Source: Daphnia pulex
Lineage: Eukaryota > Arthropoda > Branchiopoda > Diplostraca > Daphniidae
Direction: 5' to 3'
NCBI RefSeq assembly: GCF_021134715.1
Contig: NC_060020.1
Span: 5,766,001 to 5,830,000, forward strand
Length of the DNA stretch: 64,000 nt
The position numbers were made by a program, and so were the translations under genes. The first letter of the stretch is position 1. The number at the start of each line of letters is the position of its first letter. The notes under the pieces are model-generated. The model worked only from the letters and a program-made list of their open reading frames with translations. It was not told the DNA's origin and ran no database searches. This document shows, piece by piece, positions 12,942 through 25,800 of the stretch.

Positions 12942-13054
12942 TGCATGGCATTGATTGTGTAATGCGTATAAAGAAGAATAAAAAAAACATAGAAGAATAA
13001 CTTGTTAGCAGAATTTTTGAAATGCCGCTATCATCTATTATTTTATAGAAAAAA

Positions 13055-13165
13055 TTCGAAAATCAACATTAGATGGCGTCTATAGCTAAGTTTAACACAA
13101 TTTTGAAAATGCCGGGTCAATTTTCCCCAAAAATCAACGTTAGATGGCGTATGTATAGCCAAGCT
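13055..13165 (+). repeat. Two-copy direct repeat containing TTAGATGGCGT
   Basis: AAAATCAACRTTAGATGGCG occurs at about 13060 and again about 71 bp later, each followed by a related TATAGC(T/C)AAG string. The copies sit about 130-220 bp upstream of the PBK-like kinase start. Each contains a CTCF-like core. Confidence 0.55.
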
Positions 13166-13290
13166 GTCATTAACTTTCAAACTTTTGAAAATTTCCCAAC
13201 GAATTTTGTGGTTCTGGTTAATACTAAAGTTACTAAAAAACTAGACAGTAGAGAATCTTCTTTCTAATTGTTCAACGGTTATAGTTAGTT

Positions 13291-14516
13291 ATGAGTTTCA
13301 ATAGTTTCAAAACTCCTATGAAAAATAGGATTCATTCGTTACAAAATGAAGAATTTGGAGAAAGTCCTGGAAGGAAAATCGTTATACCCTCTTCACCCTC
13401 GTAAGAATTGTATTGTGTATACTCTACTTATTTGATTTTAATTTGATGAATTGTATGTTGAATTATTTTTTTTTAGATTAGAGAGACTGGGGTATGGAAC
13501 AGGTATGTCCAGCAATCAATGTCAGTTTCATTTAGTGAGTGCTTTATATAATCTTTCTTCTTGGTGTTTAGGAGTAAGTGTCTATTTGATGGAGAGAGGT
13601 CCAATTTCTGGAGGTTATCGCTCTCCATGGGCTGTCAAGAAAGTGGCCAAACGTTATGACAATCAAGAAAACCAAGACTTCAGCAAACGATTACTGGAAG
13701 AGGCAGAAATATTGAAGAAGTTAGAACATCCACACATTATTGGTTTTAGGACTCTAACAAAAGCACTAGATGGGACCTGGTGCATGGCTATGGAGAAAGC
13801 TGAGAACTCTTTGATGGATCTCATCGAACAGCGTTTGGATAGCCAAGCTGGCCCTTTCCTACCACAGCAGATTAACCGTGTGGGTGTGGATATTGCCAAA
13901 GCCCTGGATTACCTACACACTGAGAAGCTTTTAATGCATGGCGATATGAAGAGTGGCAACGTGCTTATTTTCGGTGACTTTCGTCTGGCCAAGCTGTGCG
14001 ATTTTGGCGTTACCATGACATTGAATGAAGCCAACGGTCGAGTAATACCAGAACAATTTTATGTCGGCACTCAAGCCTGGTCTGCTCCAGAAGTTATCAA
14101 ACTGGATGAAACCTTTGAAAACGACGAAGTCGTCATCACCTGCAAGGCCGATATGTTTTCGTATGGTGAGTTCCGCTCAAACGTATCGATCAAATCGTTA
14201 ATTATATTAATTCCTTATGTTTCCGGCTCTAGGTTTGACCATTTGGGAGATGTTCAGTTTGTGCGTCCCACATGTTGATTTGCTCCAAGATGGCGAGGAA
14301 GAAGAAGAAGAACTCGAAGAACAAACCGACGAGTCTTACGCATCCGCTATCGACGATTTCGCATATCACGAAGCTCTGGGAACGCGTCCGCCCTTGCCTG
14401 ATCTACCAGAAGACATGGACTACAGCGCAGCCGTTGCCGTTTTCATCGCTACAACGGAAGTCGATCCCGACAAGAGACCCCTAGCTTCCGAGGTCATGAG
14501 TATTTGGAATGCTTGA
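13291..14516 (+). CDS. PBK: PBK/TOPK-like protein kinase (337 aa)
   Basis: Four exons join in phase: 13291-13400, 13477-13502, 13572-14165 and 14233-14516. The protein matches PBK/TOPK along its length (human about 322 aa). It has an N-terminal FKTP (Thr8, counterpart of the CDK1 site), IPSSPS, a glycine loop GYGTG (42-46) and the catalytic lysine in WAVKK (Lys68). The catalytic loop is MHGDMKSGN (HGD 168-170 instead of HRD, as in the PBK family), followed by DFG at 189-191 and a SAPEV motif. PBK is a mitotic MAPKK-like serine/threonine kinase tied to cytokinesis and proliferation; that role is known of the family. An acidic insert (EEEEEEL) lies in the C lobe. The human protein has DVG in place of DFG, so this copy looks closer to a standard kinase. 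Confidence 0.92.
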
Positions 14517-15773
14517 AATTGATGACAAGAGTGCGCTCATGCGAAAAAGAAAAGAAAAATTCCTCTACATATATTTTTTTACGCGTGTTCTCTTTTTGTA
14601 TATTCTCCCCCTATCTCCCTATTTGTTTCGTTTAGAGTTCTGTGTAATAATAATAGAAACCAGCGATCGATCCCGCATTCCAAACCTGAGTGAAACACGA
14701 GATTTGATCATTCGCCGCACATTTTTTTCCGGTGACGCCAACTGTATGTACAGCGAGAGGCGGCCGATGTTGGAATTGACTCACGGTTGATTTGTGCACG
14801 CGTATTCCTCCTATTGGACGTGATCGATGGAGAACGGTGAGCGAGTGGGCCGGTAGACCGCGCTGATCGAATTTTCTTTTTTTGGGGGGGTTGTTGTTGT
14901 TGTTGGTGTTGTTGTTTCCTTTGTGAAAACTTGATCTATCGCCGAGTCATGTCTGTTTTAAACGACACGGAAAAAGAGATACGATTGTCGATGCATTTGA
15001 TGTGTCGGCCGTTATTGTCTGGTGTTTGCTTTCTTGATCTATTACGGTCTCAGCGACGCCACACAGCCCACAAAAACAAAACAACAACACACCACTGTTA
15101 ATGGAGGGGAAAAGGCAAGGAACAACGCGAGGTTAATAGACATTTATGGTACGTAGATACGTTTTGATAAAGAGATCGTCATACATTGGTTGTCTGTCTC
15201 TTATCTCCCCTTTTTTTCCCTTCTCGCTCAATCCAACGTTCCAACGCGTGTGTGTAGTATCCATTGAGTCAATCGATTTCCAGTACCACCGCCACTGGTA
15301 GTCGCCTCCTCAAAACAATATGTTGTTGAAATGCGTCGGCCATTAAAGAAACACTGCCAGACAGTCCTTTATAGACACACCCACGCCTGCCAAATATAAG
15401 CGTGGGTGGAAGAATGGCATGTACATGTACACGTACGAAGAAGAAATAACAAAAGCGAGAAAAGAATCAGAAACGCGCAAGAATCTCGCGATCCAATCAA
15501 TATCGATCCCGAATTTTTTCAAAAAAAGAAGTTCATTCCTTTTTCTTTTTCTTCTCTCGATTCTCCCCCTCACCTAAACAAACAAACAAACAGCCGGATG
15601 CAGTATCCAGCATCCTCGCTGTTTTCATTATTATTTCTTGTCTCTTTTTCCTTTTTTTAAAAAAACCTTTTGTGTCGCCCAATGACTGACGAGATGAAAC
15701 GTCGTGGGGAGCAAACGCGGCACTAGCGCGTCACTCCTGTCATATCATCGGGAATAAATAATAAACCCTTTTG

Positions 15774-15815
15774 ACTCTCTCTCTCTCTCTCTCTACAGCA
15801 TATATATATATATAT
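15774..15815. repeat. (CT)n followed by (TA)n microsatellite
   Basis: A pure CT run (15774-15794) is followed after CAGC by an AT run (15800-15815). Confidence 0.85.
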
Positions 15816-16072
15816 CTGTATGCCGAGTGCACGAGTAGTATAGATCTTGTTGGGTTGGTTTGCCGTTCCCGTGGTTGCAAATCGAATTGGAAAAGTGGTG
15901 GTGACGTCGCCGGTATTAATATAGAAACGGTAGAAGAGAGATAGATATAAAAATGAAATCGATTGTTTGCGGCTCACGTTGCTAGCTCTCTCTCTGTGTG
16001 TGTGTGTGGATGTTATAAATATATTATATGAACACTTTACAAAACATGAAAGAGAAACGAACAGGAGGGACC

Positions 16073-16088
16073 GGGGGGGGGGGGGGGG
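16073..16088. repeat. G16 homopolymer
   Basis: Sixteen consecutive G residues. Long G runs can form quadruplex-like structures and are prone to length error in sequencing. Confidence 0.9.
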
Positions 16089-16281
16089 TCACGTCGACCA
16101 CATCAAAACATTTTCAGTTCATTCATGATGTATAGTAGTTACATGGCAACAACATTGATATACAAAATCTTGATATAATCTGATGGCCGAGGAAGGAACA
16201 CACCATGTAGGCAGAAGAGGCAGAAGGAATACACACATGAGATGAGAATAAGATATTCATAAAAATATCACGGAACAAAAT

Positions 16282-16300
16282 AGAGAGAGAGAGAGAGAGA
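16282..16300. repeat. (GA)n microsatellite
   Basis: A short pure AG dinucleotide run in the convergent 3' region. Confidence 0.8.
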
Positions 16301-16825
16301 TCCGATTTGTCTCTTTTTTACTTCTCGGCTGGAAATCGGCGATGCTTGGGAATGTTTTGTCAGGAACGGATAAATTTTTATAAATAGATATGAAACCAAC
16401 AACAACACATTTTCAAAAGAATGAAAAAAAAGAAAAAATAGGAGCTAGAGATGATGTATCATAGAGAGATCCTGACATGTCCTACACTGAATGCGCAGTG
16501 TGTGTGTGTGTCTGTGTGTATTTATTCTGGCCACGACGTCCGTGCGCACCGGACGATCCATTAGACGAGTTGCTCGAATTGTATGTAAGTATAATACACG
16601 TCCGGCTTCCCAAGGACATATTGTAAAGGCCGGACAGAGAAAGAGAGGGAAAGAACTCACTATTAACAATCGGCGAGTGCTTCCTACATGCGATCCTTCT
16701 TCCATTCGAAGCCGGATAGATCAATTTAAAGCCTGGGGTAAAGAAGAAGGATTTTATTTGTTTCATGTGTGTGTCTATAGTCTGTGTGTGTGTGTGTTTG
16801 CGCGCTTTTATTTTGTCTTCTTCTG

Positions 16826-19800
16826 TCAGACGGCCGTAACTAACGAGGGAATTTGCTGGACGCTGGGCATGGACGAAGCGCTACTCTTGCCAAGGATTTC
16901 TTGCTGCTGCTTGCCGCCGAAAACAGCTGGCCATCGACTGTTGGCCGCCGTTCCGCCGGTTGCTGTCTGCTGTTTAGTACTTCGCGACATGACCTTGGAG
17001 AAGGAACACGTTCGCCTCCGCCGGCCGCTGTTGTTGACGCCGGACGGTTGATGCGACAGAGTCGGAGGAATGAGCGGAGTGGTCGCCGGCGTCGACTGTG
17101 GGGCGGATGGCGTCGCCGGAGTGACCAGAGGCGCCGCCTGCTGCTGGATGAAGCGAGAAAAAGACGAAGTGGCTGACCGACGTCCGTAATCTTCCAATCC
17201 GATGTCGAAGAAATCCAGCGACGGATAATAAGCCAGCGGATGGTTTAGAGCCTTTAATTCCGCCGCGGCCACGGCAGCTGCGGCGGCGGCGGCTGCGGCG
17301 GCCGTCGTCGACGTCGTTCGCTTCTTGGAACGGCCTCGATCACCGCTACTTGACGTCGTCGTCGAAGAGCTGGGCTGATGTATTTGGATGATGTTGGAAG
17401 AAGACACATAAGTGCTGGCCTCTCCACTCCGCTGCGGTAGCGGCGGATCGGCTCCCGTGACAGCGCGCGAAGGCGAAAGCCGCCCAGGATTTTCCAGGAG
17501 CCGACTGGTGGACGTCAAACGGGTCTCGGAGATGGTCTGTGAGCGCTGGCGCATTTCAATCTGGTGGAGGTCGACGTGCGACGACGACGACGTCGAAGAC
17601 GATGGCCGTCGGTCCAGTGAGTAAGTGCAACAAGCTCCCGGAATGGAAGCCCGGGGCTTATGATTATGACTCTGCTGCCGACGAGGTTTGCCCAACAATG
17701 GCGAGGGTACAGCCGCCGGGAGAACAACAGAATGTTGTGGCTGCTGCTGCTGGGCAACGCCGCCCGTTTGGCTGGCTAATTGAGCCGTGATGATTGTCCC
17801 GTTGTTCTTGGTTAACAATCGGCAGTCGGTTGAGCCGCTGCGCCCTCGCCAATTGACCACCGTCGCCTGGGCCAGCGCCATCACCGTCATGGGCTCGTCC
17901 GATCCTTTGCGGGTCGGTGAGTCCGTGCTGTTGTTGGTCACCAGGCTGCTGGATCTTCTCGAGGAATTGACGGCGTTGGAATTGCGCCTCAATCTCGCCT
18001 CGCCCGACTGCGGGTGGTGCAGCTGAGACGACGTCATCCCGCTGACGCCCAGTCCGCCCATCACCAGAGGTGTGGCGATGTCGTGACTGTTGTACCGGGT
18101 CGATTGTCTCCGCTGGTGTCGCAACGGACAGAACAGGAGCAGGAGAACGCGTCCGGCTTCCCTCTGGGCCACTTGATTGCGATAGACGTAGATGGCCGGA
18201 CTGATGAGGACCTGTTGGTCCGTACAACAACAACAATGAGGCTTGTAAAGAATGACCGCGCACTCGTCCGCCGGAAGGACGGATGTTATATATTAGATCT
18301 CTAATAACAAAGCCAAAGATAAAGAAAGAGAATCATATACATACGTTGGAGAAGGCGGCCAGTCGAGCCAAAAAGACTCCGGCGGAAGCGGCTGTCGCCG
18401 GACGAGTGGCTTCCGCACGGTCTAGAGTGCCGGCCGTCGTCGTAGTCAACGACGGATGAATTTGAAAGGGCAGCAGCCAGACGAAGAAAGGCAGCCAACA
18501 GCAGGTGAACGATGAGATGACCATGGCCGTCGTCCTCAAAGGCCGCCCTTGCTCGCGCCAGAACAGCGTCAACAGTTGCTGCTGCATCCCGCTCAAACGC
18601 AGCCAATATCTGCGCAAATCATTTTGGGGCGTCGTCGGCGTCGGCCGGGCGCGCATGAATAAAAAATCATTAATGAGCTGAGATTCGGAATCACGACCTT
18701 CTAATCAATCCCTCATGTGAATATCGCGTAATAGTAGGAGTATATGGTAACCATTGACGTCAATGCCAGAAGGAGATTTACATCTTTTTTTAAGTCTATG
18801 GGGGATTCGAGTCAGTGGGTACGAAACTAAATACAGCCAAAAGATCATTGCGCAAAATAAGCTGAGCTGGAGGCAAGTGCACACGCGGGATTAACTATAT
18901 AAAGCGGTAGGGACCCGATCCCAACTGATTTACCGTGTGCTGCGGTACTACATGTAACGGGTTCGGTTTATTGATTTCTCAGTATATTCATTTCCGAAAC
19001 GCAAAATTCAATTACAATTTCACAAACAGAAACTGTGGGCGGCGTCTGTGTTGGACAACTTTTTCTTTTTTTTTCTTTTGCACCGCCGGCGTCGTCCACA
19101 CAGCGCGGCAGAGATGATTCGATCAATGGCGTTCATCAACTTTGATGACGACCACATTTCGAATACAGATCTCGTCTTTTGCCTTCTGTGTCAACATTTG
19201 CCGGGGCGGAGAATGGCCCAACTTCCGCACAGCCAATGTCTCGCTCAAAACTCTTCCCAAATAAAGTGCGCGCTGATTTCTTTTTCACCAAAATCGGCAA
19301 CTTTTTTTTTCGCAAAAGAGTTTCTCATCCCTTTGGCAGTCTTTTCTCTTCTGTGCCAAAAAGGAAAATCACCAGCAGCTTCATTCACTCCACATCGCCT
19401 TCAACTAAAAAAAATAACAAAATAAAAACTGGCGTTCTTGTAAAAGAAAAAAGAACAGAAAAGATTCCAGCTGTATATACTCTGCTCGGTTGTTCGCTAA
19501 TAACACCAGCAGTGACCTTGGCCAATCGGTGAGCTGCCCCCCCCCCACCACCAGTGCTATAATATAGTATAGTATCAAGTGTGATATGGTTTTCACACAG
19601 AGTGGCACGTACGCCAGAAGTTGTCGGGAAGAAGAAGGTCTTATTTATTTATATTTTCCTAAAGTCCGTCCACAAGGCAGAAATGCCGCGGCGCGCTCTT
19701 GTGTATTATGCAATACGACCGAAAGTCGGCGATAGTCCATGTCACGGTCTATTGGGCTGCTCCTATATCTATATGTATTCCCTCCATCGCCCGAAACTTA

Positions 19801-22800
19801 TTCCTAGTATCATTGTTAGGGTGTATAGTATAAGAGTATATATAAGAAAGGAAAAGCAGGATTTTATTTATTTATGGTATATCTATTCTTTGATGCTATT
19901 TACCCCGGCCAAAAAATAAAATAAAAATAAAATAAAATAAAAAGAGCCAGTAGGAGAATTCGCTCAAGAGCGCATCCTATTTAACTCTTCTCAATGTCAT
20001 CGGTTGTCATCGCTTCACCAAAAAAGAAAAAGAAGTTGAACAACATTTTTAAATGTATAGATTGGTTTGGTTACAAATTACAATACAGTTTGATCGGAAA
20101 AACACTGGCTGAATCTAAACCGACTTTGTCAAGTGTCTATAATTATTTGCAATTCAGCTTGTGCGTGCTGTGGGGTGGCTGCCTCTCTCGCTCGGGAATT
20201 TCCAATTTGACTTGATCGATTACCAGCTGACCATCTAATTTCACCCATTCTCTTTTTGTAGGATAATATTCCATCATCCGACCTTCACCGAAAGACGCGG
20301 TTCAACATGCAAAATAGTCATCGCTCATAGATTTGACAATCAATCGATGGCGTCGCCAACTCCAAACAGAAATAATCTCCCCCCGACGCTGCAGTCAAAT
20401 GGAGGGTGGTGTCGAGTGGGTAGAGTGAAAGCGTCGTCAGCAGCGTCGTGATGGCTGGAGAAAAATCAAAACCGACGCAAAAGAAATGTGAATAAAAGAT
20501 AAAACGTTGGCCGGGCAAAGTTTCTGGAGCGTAACAAGTCGTTGTCTTGCTCACATCTCGTGTTTCCTATTTTTCCATTCGTGTTGCGTACATGCATACA
20601 CGACGATGTATACAGCAGCACCGCGCGCGCGTGACGTCAATTTCTTTTCTTTTGAACCGCCAGCAAGAAAATCTCTACTTTCCTTCCACCCTCCGTTCTG
20701 GTCCAGGTCGATCCCTGTTTTGCCACTTGGTCGTGATTTCTTTTCTTTATTCTTCTCCCTTGATTCCTTTCCCGTGACGCCCTTATATATTTTTGCCACC
20801 AGCAATCTGAGATTTCAGCTCAAATCAATGTTGCACAACCGGAATTATTTTTACCGGGAATATCAAATCCACTCAAAAAGAGCGCGTCTCCTTTTCTTTT
20901 TTTTTTGCTTTATTCTTTTTGGATTTGGTGTCCCTGGTAGTACTGCGCACGGGCGGGAGTTCCCGCAAACAAGAAATATATTTTTCCGCCCGTCTTCTTC
21001 CGTGTAATACTACTTTAAGAGGCCTACTACTACTTGATTAATGGCCTTGTGTTGCTCTATGAGAAAAATCTTCACTGCGGCTAAAGTCAAAAAGTGTCGG
21101 GCCTCGGGAAAGAGGGGGGAAATCTTCATCAACAAGATCGAAAAAAGGTGGCGGCCAACAAACCACGTACCGACGCCGACGGCTAAAGGCTAAAGTAAAT
21201 CTCCTTTTTTTGTTTGCTGGGTGACAAAACTTTTCATCTTCTTTTGGCACGTTATGGGGGGACGTCGTCTATATCGACCCGGGGTCTGCTGCTGCTGGGG
21301 CCTGGCGTCGGGTTGCGGGTTATATGCTCTGCGTGCCGAAGGATTTTCGCGAGAGTGCCACCGTCGATCCTTTGGCATGGGAGGAGTATGGGGCCTTAGC
21401 CTTTTTGCCTTTGCTGCTGCTGCTGCCGTTGTTGTTTGATGCGGCGGAAGGAAGGGAGCCGTGACGGAATAAGTGGAATGACAGATATATGGGCGTAAAT
21501 AAAAGGGCACAAACAGCAAAGGAAATCGCCAAGCAGCAGCCGGCCGGCCCTCCTGCATATACATACAGCTCGAGCACAAACAACTCAATGTATGCTGCAT
21601 GCAGGAATGCAAAAACAAAAAACAAAAAAACCAAAAAAACATTCGAGCCGAATCCACGCACATAGTCATTGCTTTGCACATTTCGTGGAAGCGGGAGAGG
21701 TGACGAATGCATTCGATTATATAGTCTAGACACACATCGAGATGTTTTCCGTATTACTTTTGGCAAGAGACGACGACCTTATTTGGTATTGCGGGGCAAA
21801 GAAAGCCCCAAAAAGGAATCAGCTCGATCCAGCTGTAGTAGTAGTATTAGAACTGCCACCGCTACTACATAGACAGCGAGCAGCTAGAGCAGCTATAGCT
21901 TAGCTGCTGGCTGGTTGGCTGGCGATGACTTGGTAGTAATCGAGTTCAGTGACTATGCATCAGACAGATAATTGAAAACACCCCTCGCAATCCAATTCAC
22001 GATCCCGCAGGCTGTTCCATGGAATTGCAAATGCGAGAGTCGCTGGGCTGTGTGAAGCGCCGACTTTCGAAAGGAGGGAAACAAAAGGCGAGAGCAAAGG
22101 AGAAGGAAAGTGAGTGAAGGTTCTATATATATATATGTACACATGTATACAGAGCAGCATCAGCAGACGAGAGAAACTCGGGATGGCATCAACAACAACC
22201 GGCATCAACTGTCGACTCTATAGATCCGCGCCAGAAGAAACAGACCCCCACCCAAAAAGAGAGAGTCGAAAACGGGAAAAGATGAAGAAGAAGAGAAACA
22301 AGAGAAAAATAAATCTAAATATAGACATCTAGAAAGAGAGAGAAAGCGAATGCAAATAATATAAGAATATAAGTTCCACACGAGATATGACAGCGCGCAG
22401 AGTGAATATAAAAAGAAGAAAATAAAAATATAAGAACGCGGGACCGAAAAAAAGGGGGGCGAAAAAGAAACCCGGGGCTTCAAGGACGGGCAAAGAGTTG
22501 TAACCGCTCAAAGCGGCTGCAGCAGCAGCCCGGCATCAGTGGATCGATAGATGTATATGTGGAATAGAATGCCGGGCGGGCCGCACACACACACAAGTGG
22601 GAAAGCTTTTTCTCGTGGTGGTGGTGGTGCCGTGGTGGAGGCGCAGCTATTACTCTGTTTGTGTGTTCTGCATTCGTGCAGTTATATGCTGACGACTGGC
22701 TGCTGTTGAAGGTCACCCGGACTACAGCAGGGCCGGACTGCACAAACTGGACAAGACGCTGGGCGGAGTAGCGGCGGTGGTGGCGGTCGATGCGATTTAT

Positions 22801-25800
22801 ATAAATTTCTCCGCACACGGAATCTAGTAACCTTTAGCAACTGTGCGCCAGAGTCACGTGACCTGACATTCTTTTTCAAGGTCCAGTTATTATTGTGTGT
22901 GCGATCCTATATGGGTAGATCGCGGATAATTACCGCGCTGGAGCTTTTCATACAAACGTTCAGATAACGGAAATATAGAAACACGCACAAACGGCAAAGG
23001 GAAAAGTGTAGGGCTAATTGGTGGCCATTAAATTGTGTGTGTGTGTGTTTATATGGACGGAGGCTATATAGACACAGCCTGGGTATCGCACGACAACACA
23101 CCGGCCGCGTTGGCCTCCAAATTATTTGCTTGTCTATACGCATTCAAACAACAACTGCCAAAACAACAACAAAAAAGGAACTTGCACGCGACATTAAACA
23201 CATATCCGTATAGTCTCCCTCGATAAATGTTCACACACAGTTGTGTGTCAGTATAGTATAGCCAAATATGAAGTCGCTTTTTTTATTTTACTGTTGGGTA
23301 GATAACTATTTTCAAATATCCCGCCAGAATCTATTCCTTTTTTTTTGTCTTTTTAAACGAAAAGTTAAGATTCTTGCTCTGCCGCTTGAGCCTGTAATCC
23401 TCTTTCACTTTGAGAGCTGCCAAACCTGATGATCTCCCAGTGAGAAGAAAATAAAAAAAAGGGGGTATAAGGAATTGAAGTTTATATTGACTCGAGTTCA
23501 AGAAGGCGCAAGCCTCTCTTCAAACACAAGATGCTTGACTCATGCAAAACAGAATGAAACTGTACAGTTCCCCTGAATGGACGAAGAAGAAGAAGTAGAA
23601 GAAGAGAATCAGATTTGGTGAGAGCGCAGTCAGGAGTGGTTTGGTGCTGTTTGTCTTGCTTCTGTTTGGCCTCGCCAATCGAATCACAATAGATAAAACT
23701 CACTGGGAAATGGGAAAACAAAAAGGAGAAGAATAAGAAATCGACTGGGATTGTTTTTTACCCTTCGGAATTTATTTGGACGACCCTTTTCTTCACGGCC
23801 CATTTATTAATACACGAACAGTCACTGATCTCTCTGTGAATGTACACAAGGCCTGGTAACACATAAATGGCTTGGGTTGGGAACTGAATGGAACTATACA
23901 GCGCTGGAATCCCTATGCGCATATCAAAAATGTAGCTCGTGTGTATTACCTATAGCGGGGGCGCCTCAATTGGCACAAACGACATTTTGGCTTTTCCTTT
24001 TTTTCTTTTTTTCATTTTCTCATCGACTCCCGAATGGACAGGAGATTGAATGGCTTCCCATGCTCCCAAAACCGTCGTCGTCGTCCTTTTCTTATAGATT
24101 GAAGATCATCAACGATCCTTTTTTTTCGCCCGCTCCGCCCTTCCCCATTAGCGTGGAGCAACAGGAAATTCAAACACACAGACAATCCCAAACTGAATGA
24201 GTTGAAAGAAGAAGAAGAAGAAGAAGAAGAAGAGAGAAAGAAGGAGCGGCGTATATAGCAGTCCCTTGTATATCTCTCTCTAGAGCGTGATTGCAATCTC
24301 TATCCAATCTGGTGCCACTCGGCGAGCTCGTCGTCGTCGCCCTTTCTCTCGGCGAGCTCATTTGCATGTAAACGAGCTACTGAATAAGTCGTCGCCGACG
24401 ATCGTTAACTTGGGCTAATGGTAACGAACGTAATTCTTTGGCGTTATCTCTCTCCCGTCCGTTCCCCGCCCTCGTTTGCCATCGTTAATTAGAGACACAG
24501 TCGCATTTCCAAAACGTGAATCAACGGCTTCGTATCACGATCTTGACGAAATCGATCGCCCACCATGGGATATGATGAAATTAAAAGCGCTGGAACAGCA
24601 GCCGGTATCTCTATGATGTAGCCTATACACTAGTCTAAACGTAACACGGAATGACAGAGCTTTGATTATTGGCTGCCCAGCAGCGCACAACCAACGCAGA
24701 AGCTGATGCTTGTCTCTCTAACGTAATGATCGATCTGTTCGATCGATTCCGTCGACTGACTTCCCGCTCTATGTGCTGCCCCTCCCCGTGCCTCTCATTA
24801 AAGTTTAACAGCGTCCAGCTCTCCGTCGAACACGTTCCAGCAGCCTACGCCATCAAGAGTCGTCCGCCCAGCTACTTGATTCTATATGGCGGCCACCGGC
24901 TCCTTTTCAATCATTTCCGATTCAAACTCGGGAGTCAGTCGACGTTATAGATCGTGCCAATCTATAAAAAAACAAAACAACGGCACAGCTCACAACTCAC
25001 AGCTTTGTCTTTCCATCAACAATAGAAGAGAAACGCTGCTGTGTCGATATCTATATAGAGAGAGAGAGTCGGACACGGGGTAGTACAGGGTCTTTTGTGT
25101 TGGTTAGCTGCTGTACCGGTAACGGACGACGAGAGGATGAAAGACGAGCAGAGCACCTGCTGACTCTGTTGATGACGTCCCGTCACGAGCAGAGAAGGCG
25201 TCGCTTTTCTCTTCTCCATTCAAGTCGCCGGCCATTTGACGATGGGGTTTTTCACGGCTGATAATATCCAGCGCACGTGTTAGGGGGGGCTGCGTCTAAT
25301 TGCGTCATTTCAAAATGACAGGGTCGACAAACGAATGGGCCGCTCCTATTAGAGGATCCTTTTTCTCATGATGCACACATGTCACTAATGACGGGGAAAA
25401 ACTGCAGTCAACCGGAGGGGGTCATCAGCCCAACCCAGGAGCAACTCTGGGACTCTAGCGCGTTCACTGTTGCGCTTCTCGATGATTACATTTCGAGCTG
25501 CTGGATTATATAGTTGACCGTGTCCTCCTATACGTTACCTACTTCATACAGAGAGAGTCTCTCTCTCCGGTGTATTGTATACGGTATACTACAGTGGGCA
25601 GCACACGTACCCCAGCAGCACTCAACTGTGGCTCTTCTTATTTCTCTATAGCTCTCTCTACTCTCACCCATTAATCGATTGAGTGCTGTCCACCCTCCTC
25701 CTGACGCTTTAGGGTATTATTATATGGATATGAAATTGGATTGGCGCAACTTGAGAACTGGTTAGAGAAAGCTGGAAACTCTATCTCTCTCTCTCTGTAA

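Larger units (their letters stand above)
10217..13290. other. Gene-poor intergenic region
   Basis: About 3 kb between the promoters of the DM4/12 gene (-) and the PBK-like kinase (+). It contains diverged short repeats (11345-11530 and 13055-13165), a 15-base C run and scattered short ORFs with no coding character. A TATAAAA sequence at about 12345 has no gene behind it. Confidence 0.5.
14517..16825. other. Convergent 3' region between the PBK-like kinase and the GPCR gene
   Basis: This should hold both 3' UTRs. It has several microsatellites (CT, TA, GA), a G16 run and many short ORFs of low complexity. A TTTATT at 16807-16812 gives AATAAA on the minus strand 14 bp after the GPCR stop, with further candidates at about 16755. 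No gene is visible. Confidence 0.5.

Noticed and set aside
16853-17624. Plus-strand ORFs rich in Arg and Gly
   Set aside because: They are antisense to the GPCR C-terminal tail exon.
20507-21007. 166-codon plus-strand ORF in the large GPCR intron
   Set aside because: Ser/Phe/Arg-rich with no domain, splice context or initiator; typical of pyrimidine-rich intron DNA.
24669-24950. 93-codon plus-strand ORF
   Set aside because: Composition is not extreme, but there is no signal, domain or promoter, and it lies within a GPCR intron.
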